From the NCBI GenBank assembly GCA_902629695.1, contig CACORY010000005.1:1-64000 (forward strand): a stretch of 64,000 nucleotides of DNA, read 5' to 3'. A model generated the notes under the pieces. That model was not told the DNA's origin. It made no database searches and saw only the letters and a list, made by a program, of their open reading frames with translations. The first letter of the stretch is position 1. Every line of letters starts with the position of its first letter. Position numbers and translations under genes: made by a program. The stretch is from an uncultured Pelagibacteraceae bacterium (GTDB lineage: Bacteria > Pseudomonadota > Alphaproteobacteria > Pelagibacterales > Pelagibacteraceae). Shown piece after piece: positions 27,378 to 37,848 of this stretch.

Positions 27378-27811
27378 TGAGTGACATTAAAGAGATTCTA
27401 TCTAAATATAAATCGATCGCTATGGTAGGAGTTAGTAATAATTCAACCAAAGCATCAACTATTGTTATGAAATATATGCAGAAATACGGTTTTAAAGTTT
27501 ATCCTGTTAATCCAAAAGCCAAGGGTCAAAAAATTTTAGGTGAGGAAGTTTACGAAAGAATAACAGATATAAAAGATGGGGTAGATATTGTTGATGTTTT
27601 TAGACCATCTAATGAAGCTTTGGAGATAGCAAAAGATGCAATCAATATAAATGCTAAAGTTTTGTGGTTACAATTAGGTATTAAAAATGAAGAAGCAAAA
27701 AAATTAGTAAAAAAAAATAATATAGAATACGTTGAGGATAGATGTACAAAAATGGAATATCAGAAACATTTTTTAAAAATTAGACAGGCATTTCCAGTTT
27801 TACAAGATTAG
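27377..27811 (+). CDS. CoA-binding domain protein (YccU-like)
   Basis: This 144-residue Rossmann protein is of the CoA_binding_2 family. It has SIAMVGVSNNSTKAS near residue 13, VYPVNPKAKGQKILGEEVY and VDIVDVFRPSNEA, and ends with the ECTKMEY-type motif seen here as EDRCTKMEYQ. Family members bind CoA, but the reaction is not established. It sits in the packed plus-strand operon between the small membrane gene and the quinone reductase. Confidence 0.85.
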   Translation: MSDIKEILSKYKSIAMVGVSNNSTKASTIVMKYMQKYGFKVYPVNPKAKGQKILGEEVYERITDIKDGVDIVDVFRPSNEALEIAKDAININAKVLWLQLGIKNEEAKKLVKKNNIEYVEDRCTKMEYQKHFLKIRQAFPVLQD

Positions 27812-28381
27812 ATGAAAAAAATATTTCTTATATATGGTCACTATGATGACAAATCATTTAATGCAGCAATAAGAGATACTTTTATAAAAACAGCAGAGGA
27901 AAAAGGACACAGTGTTGATACAGTTGATCTTTATAAAGAAAAATTTGATCCAGTTTTTGCTGGTGAGGAACCAGATAATACAGTTTTGGATCACAGAAAA
28001 AGAATTGAAAACTCTGATGCTATAGTTCTTATAGCACCAATATGGAACTTTAGAATGCCAGCCATTGTTGAAGGATGGATAGATAAAGTTCTTGCTCCAC
28101 CATGGGCATTTAGATTTAAAAAATTGTTTGGAAATTATGGATATCCTTTAGGAAATTTAAAAGGTAAAAAAGCAATCGTATTTTGCACTTATGGATCTCC
28201 TCAATTTGCCGTAAGAACTTTTTTTTTAAATATGCCTACTAAACGATTAAGAAGAGGTGTATTTAACATATGTGGCATAACGGATGTTGTTTATAAACGA
28301 TACTTTGCTGTACCATTTGTTAGCGAGAAAAAAAGAAAACAATTTCTGGATGATGTTAAAAAAACTGCTCATAACGTTTAA
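27812..28381 (+). CDS. NAD(P)H dehydrogenase (quinone), flavodoxin-like fold
   Basis: This 189-residue flavoprotein is of the KefF/MdaB/NQO1 family. It has an N-terminal IYGHYDDKSFNAAIRD FMN-phosphate segment, then IVLIAPIWNFRMPAIVEGWIDKVLAPPWAF, a hallmark of the family. It probably performs two-electron reduction of quinones or similar electrophiles in the cytoplasm. It starts with no gap after the CoA-binding gene. Confidence 0.85.
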   Translation: MKKIFLIYGHYDDKSFNAAIRDTFIKTAEEKGHSVDTVDLYKEKFDPVFAGEEPDNTVLDHRKRIENSDAIVLIAPIWNFRMPAIVEGWIDKVLAPPWAFRFKKLFGNYGYPLGNLKGKKAIVFCTYGSPQFAVRTFFLNMPTKRLRRGVFNICGITDVVYKRYFAVPFVSEKKRKQFLDDVKKTAHNV

Positions 28382-28826
28382 TGTTTTAGTAATATATTCT
28401 TTTTCTATAATTGAATTAAGAGCAGATTTATTAAATCCAAGTAATTCAATAAAACCTAAAGAGGTGGTCGAAATTCAATTGAATGGCCTTATGAATAATG
28501 ATAATGAATTTGAAGATAGTGGCATAGAACAAACTTGGAATTTTGCGCATCCAAGTAATAAAAAAAATACTGGACCTTTTCCCAATTTTAAAAAAATGAT
28601 AAAAGGAAGATCTTACCAGATGCTATTAAATCATATTAATCATACAATTACCGAAGTTGGTAGTAGTGACAAATGGGCTCAATTTGAGGTAATAATATTA
28701 GATAGGGAAAAGATTTATCACAAATTTAATTGGCAGGTTGAAAAATATACTGATGATGGGCCTTTAAAAGATTGCTGGTTAACTACAATGGTCTCAAGCC
28801 CAATTCCATTGGGAAGTTCAATTTGA
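28353..28826 (+). CDS. DUF4864-like exported protein
   Basis: This 157-residue protein has an N-terminal signal peptide (MLKKLLITFNVLVIYSFS, cut after about residue 24). The mature part has the DUF4864 pattern: VVEIQLNGL, then FAHPSNK, MIKGRSYQMLLN, and a two-strand end with DCWLTTMV. I start it at the ATG at 28353, which gives a proper signal peptide. The frame upstream only re-reads the quinone reductase, which it overlaps by 29 bases. Its function is unknown. Confidence 0.72.
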   Translation: MLKKLLITFNVLVIYSFSIIELRADLLNPSNSIKPKEVVEIQLNGLMNNDNEFEDSGIEQTWNFAHPSNKKNTGPFPNFKKMIKGRSYQMLLNHINHTITEVGSSDKWAQFEVIILDREKIYHKFNWQVEKYTDDGPLKDCWLTTMVSSPIPLGSSI

Positions 28827-28882
28827 TCATTCATAATACAATTTTGTTTCGAAATGAATAAAAATTTAGTAGAAATCGTTTA

Positions 28883-31315
28883 ATGAAAACTAAAACAAAA
28901 GTAGTAGTTGTTGGTGGTGGTGTAGTTGGTGTAAGTGCGCTTTATCATTTAGCAAAAAAAGGATGGTCAGATGTTGTTTTAGTAGAAAGAAAAGAATTAA
29001 CTTCCGGTTCAACTTGGCATGCTGCAGGACTATTGCCACTCTTTAATATGAGCTATTCTGTGGGGCAACTTCATAAGTATGCAGTTAATCTTTATAAAAA
29101 ATTAGAAGAGGAAACAGGAAAAAATGTTGGTTTTAGTGTTGTATCAAATATTCGTCTAGCAAGTACAAAAGATAGAATGGATGAATACCATCAATATGCT
29201 GGTGTAGCAAAAACCATCGGTGTTGATGTAAAATTTTTAACACCTAAAGAAGTAAAAGAAATTTGGCCTTTATGTCATACAGATGATTTAGTTGGAGCAA
29301 TTCAGCACCCTGAGGATGGATATATTCAGCCAGCTGATTTAACTCAAGCACTTGCTACAGGTGCAAGAAATATGGGAGCTGAAATTTATAGAAACACAAG
29401 TGTCATGGCAATGAGACAAACTAAAGATGGCTGGATTGTTGAAACAGATAAAGGCGCTATAGAATGTGAACATGTAATTTCTTGTTCAGGAAACTTTGCA
29501 AGACAAACAGGAGAGATGGTAGGATTGGATATTCCAGTAATACCAGTTGAACATCAATATATTGTAACTGAACCACATCCTGAAATTCAAAAAAGAAAAA
29601 AAGAAGGACTTCCTGAAATGGGAGTGCTTAGAGATAGTGATAGCAGATGGTATATGAGAGAAGAAGCTGGAGGGTTAATTCTAGGTCCTTATGAAGATGG
29701 AGCACCTGCATGTTATGTTGAGGGACCATCAAAAGACTCAGAATATGAATTGTTTCAAGAAGATCTAGACCGTCTTGCGCCGCATATAGAAGGAGCGATA
29801 CATCGTGTTCCAGCTTTTGGTGAGGTTGGTGTAAAAAAAGTTTATAATGGAGCAATTTGTTATACTCCAGATGGCAATCCTATAGTTGGTCCTGCTTGGG
29901 GGTTAAAAAACTTTTGGATAAATGAGGGACATAGTTTTGGTATTACTGCAGCAGGTGGTGCAGGTTGGCAACTTGCTGAATGGATTGTCGATGGCGAACC
30001 TACAATAGATATGCTTGGTGTTGAACCAAGACGTTATGGAAATTATGCAACTAAATCATATTTGAAGGCTAAAAATGAGGAAGCATATAGCCATGTTTTT
30101 ATTGTTCATTATCCTGATGAAGAAAGACCAGCAGCTAGACCTCTAAGAACTTCACCTTGTTATGAAAGAATGAAAAATCTTGGTGCTGTGTTTGGACAAA
30201 AATTTGGGTGGGAGAGACCAAACTTTTTTGCAACAGATGGTATGGAGCAAAAAGATGATTGGTCTTTTAGGAGATCTAAATGGTTTGATGCAATTAAAAA
30301 AGAATGTGAAAATGTAAAGAAAAATGTCGGTCTTTTAGATATGACGGCTTTTGCGAAATGCAGAATAAGAGGTCCTAAAGCAGAGGAATTTTTAGATTAC
30401 TTAGTCGCTAACAAACTTCCTAAAAAAGTTGGAAGAATAAATTTGTGTCACGCATTAAATACTAAAGGCGGTGTCCATTCTGAATTTACAATAATGAAAG
30501 AAGCGGAGAATAGTTATTATCTAGTATCTGCTGGAGCAAATTTAAGACTTGATCATGATTGGATACAAAAATGGATGCCAACTGATGGTTCAGTTATTTT
30601 CGAAGATCTAACTAATAGCACAGGAGTACTTGTTGTTGCTGGTCCAAAAGCTAGGGAGTTGATGCAAAAAGTTTCTACAGACGATTTTTCAAATGAAAAC
30701 TTTAAATGGCTAACTGCTAAAAATGTGAATGTAGGATATGCTCCTGTAAATGCGATGAGAGTAAATTTTGTTGGAGAGCTAGGCTGGGAATTACATCACC
30801 CAATTGAGTATCAAAATCATATTTTTGATAGATTGATGGAAGCGGGAAAAGATTTAGGGATTAAACCTTTTGGAATTCGGGCAATGAATAGTTTGAGAAT
30901 TGAAAAATCTTATAAACTTGTAGGAACAGAATTATCAATTGAATATTCACCTTACGAGTCTGGCCTAGATAGATTTATTCATCCAAATAAAGGTAAATTT
31001 ATTGGACTCGAAGCTCTAAATAAGTGGAGAGAAAAAGGTTTTGATAATAAACTAGTTACACTTGAAGTTCACAATACAACAGACTCTGATGTATTAGGAA
31101 ATAATCCGGTTTATAAAGATGATAAAGTAGTTGGAAGAGCTACAGGTGGTGAATATGGGTTTAGAGTAGATAAATCAATTGCATTAGCAATGGTTAAACC
31201 AGACTTAGCTAACGTTGGTGAAAAACTTAAAGTTGATATTCTCGGTAAGATGTACGAAGCTACTATCTTAGAAGAAAGTCCCTATGATGCAGATAACAAA
31301 TTATTAAGAGCTTAA
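28883..31315 (+). CDS. Dimethylglycine dehydrogenase-like (FAD + GcvT)
   Basis: This 810-residue enzyme oxidatively demethylates an N-methyl glycine, placing the methyl on THF. The FAD domain starts [21 protein letters not shown]. His46 in [10 protein letters not shown] is the position of covalent FAD attachment in dimethylglycine and sarcosine dehydrogenases. The second half, from about 430, is a GcvT-type folate domain ([23 protein letters not shown]). Overlapping etfB and followed by etfA and ETF-QO, it should pass electrons to ETF. Dimethylglycine is the best guess, with sarcosine an alternative. Confidence 0.9.
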   Translation: MKTKTKVVVVGGGVVGVSALYHLAKKGWSDVVLVERKELTSGSTWHAAGLLPLFNMSYSVGQLHKYAVNLYKKLEEETGKNVGFSVVSNIRLASTKDRMDEYHQYAGVAKTIGVDVKFLTPKEVKEIWPLCHTDDLVGAIQHPEDGYIQPADLTQALATGARNMGAEIYRNTSVMAMRQTKDGWIVETDKGAIECEHVISCSGNFARQTGEMVGLDIPVIPVEHQYIVTEPHPEIQKRKKEGLPEMGVLRDSDSRWYMREEAGGLILGPYEDGAPACYVEGPSKDSEYELFQEDLDRLAPHIEGAIHRVPAFGEVGVKKVYNGAICYTPDGNPIVGPAWGLKNFWINEGHSFGITAAGGAGWQLAEWIVDGEPTIDMLGVEPRRYGNYATKSYLKAKNEEAYSHVFIVHYPDEERPAARPLRTSPCYERMKNLGAVFGQKFGWERPNFFATDGMEQKDDWSFRRSKWFDAIKKECENVKKNVGLLDMTAFAKCRIRGPKAEEFLDYLVANKLPKKVGRINLCHALNTKGGVHSEFTIMKEAENSYYLVSAGANLRLDHDWIQKWMPTDGSVIFEDLTNSTGVLVVAGPKARELMQKVSTDDFSNENFKWLTAKNVNVGYAPVNAMRVNFVGELGWELHHPIEYQNHIFDRLMEAGKDLGIKPFGIRAMNSLRIEKSYKLVGTELSIEYSPYESGLDRFIHPNKGKFIGLEALNKWREKGFDNKLVTLEVHNTTDSDVLGNNPVYKDDKVVGRATGGEYGFRVDKSIALAMVKPDLANVGEKLKVDILGKMYEATILEESPYDADNKLLRA

Positions 31316-32064
31316 TGAAGATTTTAGTCGCAGTAAAAAGAGTTATTGATTACAACGTTCAAGTTAGAGTTAAAGAAGATAATACTGGTGTGGTTACAGA
31401 TAACGTCAAAATGTCAACAAATCCACCAGATGATAATGCAATTGAGGAAGCAGTAAAAATTAAGGAGGCAGGTAAGGCCACAGAAGTTGTTGCTGTTAGC
31501 ATTGGGGAAGAGAAAGCTCAAGAAACAGTTCGTAAAGCATTAGCTGTCGGAGCTGATAAAGGTATTCTTGTAAAAGTTGACGGTGTTTTAGAGCCATTAG
31601 CTGTTTCAAAACTACTACAAAAAATTGTTGAAAAAGAAAAACCCGATTTAGTTTTTATGGGCAAACAAGCAATTGACGATGATTGCAATCAAACAGGACA
31701 GATGTTAAGTGCATTATTAAATTGGCCGCAAGCAACTTTTGCATCAAAGATTGAAATTAAAGATAAAAAGTTAGAGGTTACAAGAGAGATAGATGAAGGT
31801 TTAGAGACTATAGAAATTAATATTCCAGCCATTGTTACTTGTGATTTAAGACTAAATGAACCAAGATATGCTTCATTACCAAACATAATGAAAGCTAAGA
31901 AAAAACCTATTGAACAACTTAATGCGTCAGATTTAGGAGTAGATACATCATCAAGAATCGATCAAATTAAGGTTGAAGAGCCTCCAAAAAGAAAAGCTGG
32001 AATAAAGGTTTCAAGTGTGGCTGAGTTAGTACAAAAGTTAAAAAATGAAGCAAAGGTAATATAA
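31315..32064 (+). CDS. etfB: Electron transfer flavoprotein beta subunit
   Basis: This is the 249-residue ETF beta subunit, which binds AMP and accepts electrons from flavin dehydrogenases. It starts [20 protein letters not shown]. The AMP-site segment [20 protein letters not shown] near 117-136 and [14 protein letters not shown] (the recognition loop) are standard. The DMGDH stop overlaps its start, a strong sign that DMGDH is its donor. Confidence 0.96.
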   Translation: MKILVAVKRVIDYNVQVRVKEDNTGVVTDNVKMSTNPPDDNAIEEAVKIKEAGKATEVVAVSIGEEKAQETVRKALAVGADKGILVKVDGVLEPLAVSKLLQKIVEKEKPDLVFMGKQAIDDDCNQTGQMLSALLNWPQATFASKIEIKDKKLEVTREIDEGLETIEINIPAIVTCDLRLNEPRYASLPNIMKAKKKPIEQLNASDLGVDTSSRIDQIKVEEPPKRKAGIKVSSVAELVQKLKNEAKVI

Positions 32065-33018
32065 ATGGCAGTTTTATTAATTGCAGAACATAATAATAAA
32101 GAGCTAAAGTCTTTTACGCTCAATGCTGTTACTGCAGCATCACAAATTGATTCAGAAGTGCACGCTATTATTATTGGCAAAGACTGTGAGGAAGGAGCAA
32201 AAGCACTATCACAATTACCTTTAGTAAAAAAAGTTATTCATGTTGAAGCGGCACATTATGAAAATTTTGTTGCTGAAAATTTTGCTCCAGTAATAGTTAA
32301 ATTAGCAGATAACTATTCTCATATTGTGTGCTCAGCAAATACTTTTGGTAAAAACTTAATGCCAAGAATTGCTGCAGCTTTGGATACATCGCAAATTAGT
32401 GATATTATTAAAGTAATTTCTCCTGATACTTTCTTAAGACCTATTTATGCTGGAAACGCTTTTGCTACTGTTAAAAGTAAAGATGCAAAAAAATGTGTAA
32501 CTATAAGACCTACCTCTTTTGATCCTTGCGAAAGTTCAGGTGGATCAGCTTCAATTGAAAAAGCAGAAGCAGGTGAAGAATTTGCGCACACAAAATTTAT
32601 CAAAAGGGAAGAGATTAAATCTGATAGACCAGAGCTTGGTACTGCAAGAATTGTAATTTCTGGCGGTAGAGGAATGCAAAATGGTGATAATTTTAAATTA
32701 ATTACCTCAATTGCAGATAAACTTAATGCAGCTATAGGTGCTTCAAGGGCTGCGGTGGATGCTGGCTACATTAGTAACGACCACCAAGTAGGTCAAACAG
32801 GAAAGGTTGTTGTACCAGATTTATACATAGCAGTTGGAATATCTGGAGCTATTCAGCATTTAGCTGGAATGAAAGAAAGCAAAATAATTGTTGCAATAAA
32901 TAAAGATGGTGAGGCACCAATCTTTAGTGTTGCAGATTATGGTCTTGAAGCTGACCTTTTTGAAGCTCTTCCTCAATTTCTAGAGGAATTGAACAAATTA
33001 AACACTATACAAAAATAA
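32065..33018 (+). CDS. etfA: Electron transfer flavoprotein alpha subunit
   Basis: This 317-residue alpha subunit holds FAD. The C-terminal FAD domain has VISGGRGMQNGDNFKLI, GASRAAVDAGYISNDHQVGQTGKVV and LYIAVGISGAIQHLAGMK, all family hallmarks. It follows etfB directly and precedes the ETF-quinone oxidoreductase by 24 bases. Confidence 0.96.
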   Translation: MAVLLIAEHNNKELKSFTLNAVTAASQIDSEVHAIIIGKDCEEGAKALSQLPLVKKVIHVEAAHYENFVAENFAPVIVKLADNYSHIVCSANTFGKNLMPRIAAALDTSQISDIIKVISPDTFLRPIYAGNAFATVKSKDAKKCVTIRPTSFDPCESSGGSASIEKAEAGEEFAHTKFIKREEIKSDRPELGTARIVISGGRGMQNGDNFKLITSIADKLNAAIGASRAAVDAGYISNDHQVGQTGKVVVPDLYIAVGISGAIQHLAGMKESKIIVAINKDGEAPIFSVADYGLEADLFEALPQFLEELNKLNTIQK

Positions 33019-33042
33019 AAGAATCTGTAAAAAATTAATATT

Positions 33043-34662
33043 ATGTCCAGAGAGACAATGGAATACGATGTAGTTATTGTAGGTGGAGGTCCATCTGGTT
33101 TGTCCACTGCAATAAAATTAAAACAATTAGACTCTAACTTAAATGTTTGTTTATTAGAAAAAGCCTCAGAAATTGGAGCACATATACTAAGTGGCAATGT
33201 ATTTGAAACTAGGGCATTAGATGAATTAATTCCTAATTGGAAAGATTTAAACTCACCAATTAAAACAAAAGTTACTAAAGAAAAATTTTTATTTTTAGGA
33301 AAATCAAAATCTTTAAGCTGGCCAACTTGGTTATTACCTTCGGTTCAACAAAATCATAAAAATTACATTATTAGTCTTGCCAATTTATGTAGATGGTTAG
33401 CAGAGCAAGCCGAAGCTTTAGGTGTTGAAATTTTTCCAGGTTTTCCTGCAAGTGAAGTTTTGTACAATGGTGATGGTTCTGTGAAAGGTGTTGCAACACA
33501 AGATATGGGTACAGATAAAGACGGAAACAAAAAAGATAGCTTTGAACCTGGAATTGATTTGATTGGTAAAGTTACAGTATTTGCGGAAGGTTGTAGAGGA
33601 CACTTAGGTAAACAACTGATAAAAAAATTTGAGTTAGATAAAGGTAAAGATCCTCAACAATATGGAATTGGTTTTAAAGAAATTTGGGAAATAGATGAAA
33701 AAAATCATGAGGAAGGTTTGGTGATGCATACAGCAGGATGGCCATTGGATAATAAAACTTATGGTGGAAGTTTTATGTATCACGCAGAAAATAAACAGAT
33801 TTTTTTAGGATATGTAATTGGTTTAGATTATCAAAATCCTCACTTGTCTCCATTCGATGAATTTCAGAGATTTAAAACCCATCCTTCAATAAAAAAAATA
33901 ATTGAAGGTGGAAAAAGAATTTCTTATGGAGCTAGAGCTTTAATTGAGGGTGGCTTTCAAAGTTTACCGAAAATGTTTATGCCTGGAGCATTATTAATTG
34001 GTTGTGATGCTGGTACATTAAATATGCCAAAAATAAAAGGCTCACATACTGCTATGAAAAGTGGAATTTTAGCTGCTGAAACAATAGTAGAAAGTATTAA
34101 GAATAATAGAGACTTATCAGTTTATGAGGAGAAATTTAAAAAAAGTTGGTTGTATGATGAATTATTTACGGCAAGAAATGTTAAACCTAGTTTTAGTTGG
34201 GGTTTAATTTTAGGGATTTTTTTTACAGGTATTGATCAAATATTATTTAGAGGAAAATTGCCATTTACCTTGAAACATAATCATGCTGATCATGAAACAT
34301 TGAAATTAGCCAGCGAAATGCCAAAAATAGATTATCCAAAGCCTGATAATATTATAACTTTTGACAAGACCAGTTCTGTCTATTTAACGGGCACAAACCA
34401 TACCGATAATCAACCTGTGCATTTAAAGTTAAAAGATCCGTCTTTACCTATTAATTATACTTTAGACAAATTTGATGAACCTGCACAAAGATATTGTCCT
34501 GCAGGAGTTTATGAAGTGCAAATGGAAAATGGTATTAATAAATTTGTTATAAATTCACAAAATTGTATTCATTGTAAAACTTGTGATATTAAAGAACCCT
34601 CTCAAAATATTACATGGGTTACACCTGAGGGTGGGGGTGGACCAAAGTATGGAAATATGTAA
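33043..34662 (+). CDS. ETF-ubiquinone oxidoreductase
   Basis: This 539-residue membrane-associated iron-sulfur flavoprotein oxidises reduced ETF and reduces ubiquinone. It has the FAD motif VVIVGGGPSGLSTAIKLK at about 10-27 and a C-terminal [4Fe-4S] region with CPAGVYE, then NCIHCKTCDIKEPSQNITWV, giving the four Cys ligands. Hydrophobic patches around 390-400 (GLILGIFFTGID) would sit on the membrane. It completes the DMGDH-EtfBA-ETF-QO chain. Confidence 0.95.
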   Translation: MSRETMEYDVVIVGGGPSGLSTAIKLKQLDSNLNVCLLEKASEIGAHILSGNVFETRALDELIPNWKDLNSPIKTKVTKEKFLFLGKSKSLSWPTWLLPSVQQNHKNYIISLANLCRWLAEQAEALGVEIFPGFPASEVLYNGDGSVKGVATQDMGTDKDGNKKDSFEPGIDLIGKVTVFAEGCRGHLGKQLIKKFELDKGKDPQQYGIGFKEIWEIDEKNHEEGLVMHTAGWPLDNKTYGGSFMYHAENKQIFLGYVIGLDYQNPHLSPFDEFQRFKTHPSIKKIIEGGKRISYGARALIEGGFQSLPKMFMPGALLIGCDAGTLNMPKIKGSHTAMKSGILAAETIVESIKNNRDLSVYEEKFKKSWLYDELFTARNVKPSFSWGLILGIFFTGIDQILFRGKLPFTLKHNHADHETLKLASEMPKIDYPKPDNIITFDKTSSVYLTGTNHTDNQPVHLKLKDPSLPINYTLDKFDEPAQRYCPAGVYEVQMENGINKFVINSQNCIHCKTCDIKEPSQNITWVTPEGGGGPKYGNM

Positions 34663-35031
34663 TTAAGAAATATCTATCGCAAATTTTTTCAGGGTTTCAA
34701 TGGGAAGAAGTTTTAAGGTATTTTCATGAGTACTTTTCAAGTAAATAGGACAACCCTTACCTGCTTCAACTGCTCTTGCATACCAACTTGCACAAACACA
34801 CCAACCATCTCCGTCTTTTAAGCCTGGAAAACCAAACTCAGGGTGAGGTGTAATTAAATCATTACCAGCCTCTTTACACCACTCTAAAAATTCAGATGTT
34901 ACTTTGGCGCAAACAGTATGTACACCATGATCATTTTCATCTGTATTACAGCATCCATCTCGATACCATCCGGTAAGAGGATCCATTGAACATCTCTCTA
35001 AATTTTCACCTAGTACATTTTTCTGTTTCAT
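34663..35031 (-). CDS. DUF2237 family protein
   Basis: This is a 122-residue Cys/His-rich protein with the DUF2237 pattern: KNVLGENLERCSMDPLTGWYRDGCC, then GDDGWCVCASWY-like (GDGWCVCASWYARA) and GCPIYLKSTHENTL. Function is unknown, and family members are small cytosolic proteins. Its start overlaps the upstream oxygenase by four bases, so they are co-translated. Confidence 0.85.
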   Translation of the reverse strand: MKQKNVLGENLERCSMDPLTGWYRDGCCNTDENDHGVHTVCAKVTSEFLEWCKEAGNDLITPHPEFGFPGLKDGDGWCVCASWYARAVEAGKGCPIYLKSTHENTLKLLPIETLKKFAIDIS

Positions 35032-35675
35032 AGATTTGAAGTTCCATAAACATTATATATGTTTTCATCTATTTTAGCGTTGAAAGATATTGACCTTCTT
35101 TCCTCGTTACTTTCATAGAATGGATAAACCGTATGCATTAAATAATTTGGAAAAAAATAAAAGTCACCAACTTTAGGTTCAATATCAAATACAGACTCTG
35201 AGCTAAACATTCTATTTCCATGTATTAAAGATAGATGACCATTGGCATTTGATTTTTTTGAAGATTGAAAAGTTTTTCCAAAATTTTTTGGTACTTTCAG
35301 ATACCCTACACCTGAAACATGTCCTGAATGGTAATGTACAGGATTGTATTCATTTTGAAATTGTCTTACAACCCAACTTGATACTATTTCAAGTTTCGTA
35401 ATTTTTTTTCTTTCAGATAATTCAATCCACTTAGAAACAGCTTTAACAAGAAAATTAGAAAATCCAGATTTATCACAAAACGTTGGTTCTAATTTAAATT
35501 CCTGCTTTACATTACCTGCTAATCTTTTTCCCCAGTCTAAATCTTTTGATTTGTCTTCATCTAAAATTATTTTATCAACATACTCATTTAGTTTTTTTAT
35601 TAAATCTTCTGGAATAGTTACCTTTGCAATCGATGGTCCAAACGGTTTATAAACTTGTATTTTATTTTCTGTCAT
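35028..35675 (-). CDS. Putative 2OG-Fe(II) oxygenase (TIGR02466-like)
   Basis: This 215-residue protein has a double-stranded beta helix. The likely iron site is YNPVHYHSGHVSG near 113-125 and the distal His in LMHTVYPFYESNEERRSISFN, followed by the Arg that binds 2-oxoglutarate. The pattern fits uncharacterised 2OG oxygenases of the TIGR02466 type common in marine bacteria and phages. The substrate is unknown. It lies between hisI and DUF2237, overlapping the latter. Confidence 0.75.
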   Translation of the reverse strand: MTENKIQVYKPFGPSIAKVTIPEDLIKKLNEYVDKIILDEDKSKDLDWGKRLAGNVKQEFKLEPTFCDKSGFSNFLVKAVSKWIELSERKKITKLEIVSSWVVRQFQNEYNPVHYHSGHVSGVGYLKVPKNFGKTFQSSKKSNANGHLSLIHGNRMFSSESVFDIEPKVGDFYFFPNYLMHTVYPFYESNEERRSISFNAKIDENIYNVYGTSNL

Positions 35676-35683
35676 TGATAATC

Positions 35684-36151
35684 TTAAATTTTTGTTGGAT
35701 TTGGTTGTCCTTTGTAAATTTTTTTAGGATCAAATTTTTTTTCTTTTTCAGTAAATTTCATTTTTACATTTCTTCCATTTTCAATTTTTCCAAGAGGTAT
35801 TGATCTATAAAAACATGATCTATAACCAACGTGACAACTGGCGCCATCTCCAATATCAACTGTAAGCCAAATAGAATCTTGATCGTCATCGATTCTTATT
35901 TCTTTAACCTTTTGAACAAATCCACTTGTTTTTCCTTTGTGCCATAATTCTTTTCTAGATCTGCTAAAATAGTGAGCCTCTTGAGATTCAATCGTTTTTT
36001 TTAAGGCTTCAACATTCATGTATCCATGCATCAAAACATCTTTTGTTTTTTCACAAACAGTCACTACAGGTATTAAACCATCGTTATCAAATTTTGGAGA
36101 AAGAAGCTCTCCTTCTTCAATTTCAAGTACATTTTCTCTTTTTTTGAACAT
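35684..36151 (-). CDS. hisI: Phosphoribosyl-AMP cyclohydrolase
   Basis: HisI opens the adenine ring of PR-AMP, step three of histidine synthesis. At 155 residues it has the expected core HYFSRSRKELWHKGKTSGFVQKV near residue 55 and the metal-binding DIGDGASCHVGYRSCFYR, with Cys residues for zinc. It is alone, without other his genes. It is divergent from folE across 76 bases. Confidence 0.93.
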   Translation of the reverse strand: MFKKRENVLEIEEGELLSPKFDNDGLIPVVTVCEKTKDVLMHGYMNVEALKKTIESQEAHYFSRSRKELWHKGKTSGFVQKVKEIRIDDDQDSIWLTVDIGDGASCHVGYRSCFYRSIPLGKIENGRNVKMKFTEKEKKFDPKKIYKGQPNPTKI

Positions 36152-36227
36152 ATTCGGTGATTATGTAGCACATATCTGGATATATTAAATATTTTAAAAA
36201 TAAGTATTTATAGGTATAAAACGTCCT

Positions 36228-36842
36228 ATGAAATTAGTAAAAAATACAGACCCTAATAAAGATCAAAAGAAAATCTCTGATAAAGATGCAGAGGAAGCTT
36301 TTAAAACAATTTTGACATGGATGGGAGAGGACCCGGGTAGAGAAGGTCTTTTAGAAACACCAAAAAGAGTTGTAAAAGCTTTTAAGGAGTATTTTAAGGG
36401 TTACAAAGAGGACCCCAGCCAAGTTTTAGATAAAACTTTTGGAGATGTTGATGGTTATGATGATATGGTTATTCAAAAAAATATTTCTGTTCAAAGTCAT
36501 TGTGAGCATCATATGGCGCCAATTATTGGAAAAGCTCATGTTGCTTATATACCTAGAGATAGAGTAGTGGGTTTAAGTAAATTGGCAAGGGTTGTTGAAG
36601 TTTTTTCAAAAAGGTTGCAAACCCAAGAGAGATTAACTATGCAAATTGCGAATACACTAATGAAATCTCTTGATGCAAAAGGTGTCGCAGTAACTATCGA
36701 CTCAACACATCAGTGTATGACCATGCGAGGTATTAAAAAAGAGCAAGCGTCTACAGTAACAAATTATTACTTAGGTCAATTTAAAGACGATCTAAGTTAT
36801 CAAAATAGATATTTAAGATTTATAAGTATTTCAAAAGAATAA
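36228..36842 (+). CDS. folE: GTP cyclohydrolase I
   Basis: FolE makes dihydroneopterin triphosphate from GTP, the first step to tetrahydrofolate. The 204-residue protein has LLETPKRVVKAFKEYF, the zinc/catalytic SHCEHHMAPIIGKAHVAYIP and the closing STHQCMTMRGIKKEQASTVTNYY. Folate supply suits a region so rich in THF-dependent demethylases. The next gene starts one base later with GTG. Confidence 0.96.
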   Translation: MKLVKNTDPNKDQKKISDKDAEEAFKTILTWMGEDPGREGLLETPKRVVKAFKEYFKGYKEDPSQVLDKTFGDVDGYDDMVIQKNISVQSHCEHHMAPIIGKAHVAYIPRDRVVGLSKLARVVEVFSKRLQTQERLTMQIANTLMKSLDAKGVAVTIDSTHQCMTMRGIKKEQASTVTNYYLGQFKDDLSYQNRYLRFISISKE

Positions 36843-36843
36843 A

Positions 36844-37848
36844 GTGTCAGATCAATTTAAAGCTCTAATTTTAGATCAAAAAGGTGAAGAGTTTACTAGA
36901 GAGGTTAAATCAATAAATAAAAAATTTCTGAAAGATGGGGATGTAAAAGTAAAAGTTCATTACTCAGGTTTAAATTATAAAGATGCATTGATTTTAAAAA
37001 ATGGTGCGAGATTAGTTAAAGAATTTCCACATATCCCAGGGATAGATTTTTCTGGAGTAGTTGAAGAGAGTAATCATAAAAATTTCAAATCTGGCGATGA
37101 AATAATTTTAACAGGATGGAGAGTTGGTGAAATTTATTTTGGAGGATATTCGAAATACGCAAATGTAAACGGAGATTTTTTGGTCAAAAAACCGAAAAAT
37201 CTTGATTTAAGAAAATCAATGATTTTAGGAACAGCAGGACTTACTGCTCTAATGTGTTCTTTTACAGCGAAAGCTACGAGAGAAGAACTTTTACTTGGAG
37301 AAAAAGTTAAAAATGTAATAGTAAGCGGTGCCTCAGGTGGTGTGGGAAGTATGGCAGTAATGATGTTAAGTAAACTTGGTTGTGATGTAACAGCTATTAC
37401 TGGAAAAGATAGTAATATAGATTATCTAAAATCTTTAGGTGCAAAAAGCGTAATAAAAACAAGCGAAATGACTAAAGACGCTAGACCACTTGATAAAGGA
37501 TTGTGGGATGGTGCTGTTGATACTGTTGGTGGAAAAGTGTTAGAAAATATTCTCGCCCAAATGAAAGATGGTGGAATTGTTTCTGCTTGTGGAAATGCAG
37601 CAGATATTAAAATAAATACAACTGTGATGCCATTTATAATAAGGGGTGTAAAATTATGGGGTATAAATTCTGTAACCGCTTCTATTAAAAGAAGACAATT
37701 TTTGTGGAATGAGGTAGGAAAGCTTCTAGACTTTGAGGTTCTTGAAAAATCAATTAAGGAAATATCTTTAGAGGAAGTAATTAACATATATCCAAAAATG
37801 CTTAAGGGTGAAACTTCAGGGAGGTATTTGGTTAACTTAAATAGATAA
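36844..37848 (+). CDS. acuI: YhdH/AcuI-type zinc-independent MDR oxidoreductase
   Basis: This 334-residue medium-chain reductase starts with GTG at 36844, one base after folE. The family segments YSGLNYKDALILKNG, PGIDFSGVVEES and ASGGVGSMAVMMLSKLGCDVTAITGK mark the YhdH/AcuI clade. AcuI reduces acryloyl-CoA to propionyl-CoA, the detoxifying step in DMSP breakdown, and YhdH proteins share this activity. Which of the two names fits better needs phylogeny. It overlaps the LysR start by one base. Confidence 0.82.
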   Translation: MSDQFKALILDQKGEEFTREVKSINKKFLKDGDVKVKVHYSGLNYKDALILKNGARLVKEFPHIPGIDFSGVVEESNHKNFKSGDEIILTGWRVGEIYFGGYSKYANVNGDFLVKKPKNLDLRKSMILGTAGLTALMCSFTAKATREELLLGEKVKNVIVSGASGGVGSMAVMMLSKLGCDVTAITGKDSNIDYLKSLGAKSVIKTSEMTKDARPLDKGLWDGAVDTVGGKVLENILAQMKDGGIVSACGNAADIKINTTVMPFIIRGVKLWGINSVTASIKRRQFLWNEVGKLLDFEVLEKSIKEISLEEVINIYPKMLKGETSGRYLVNLNR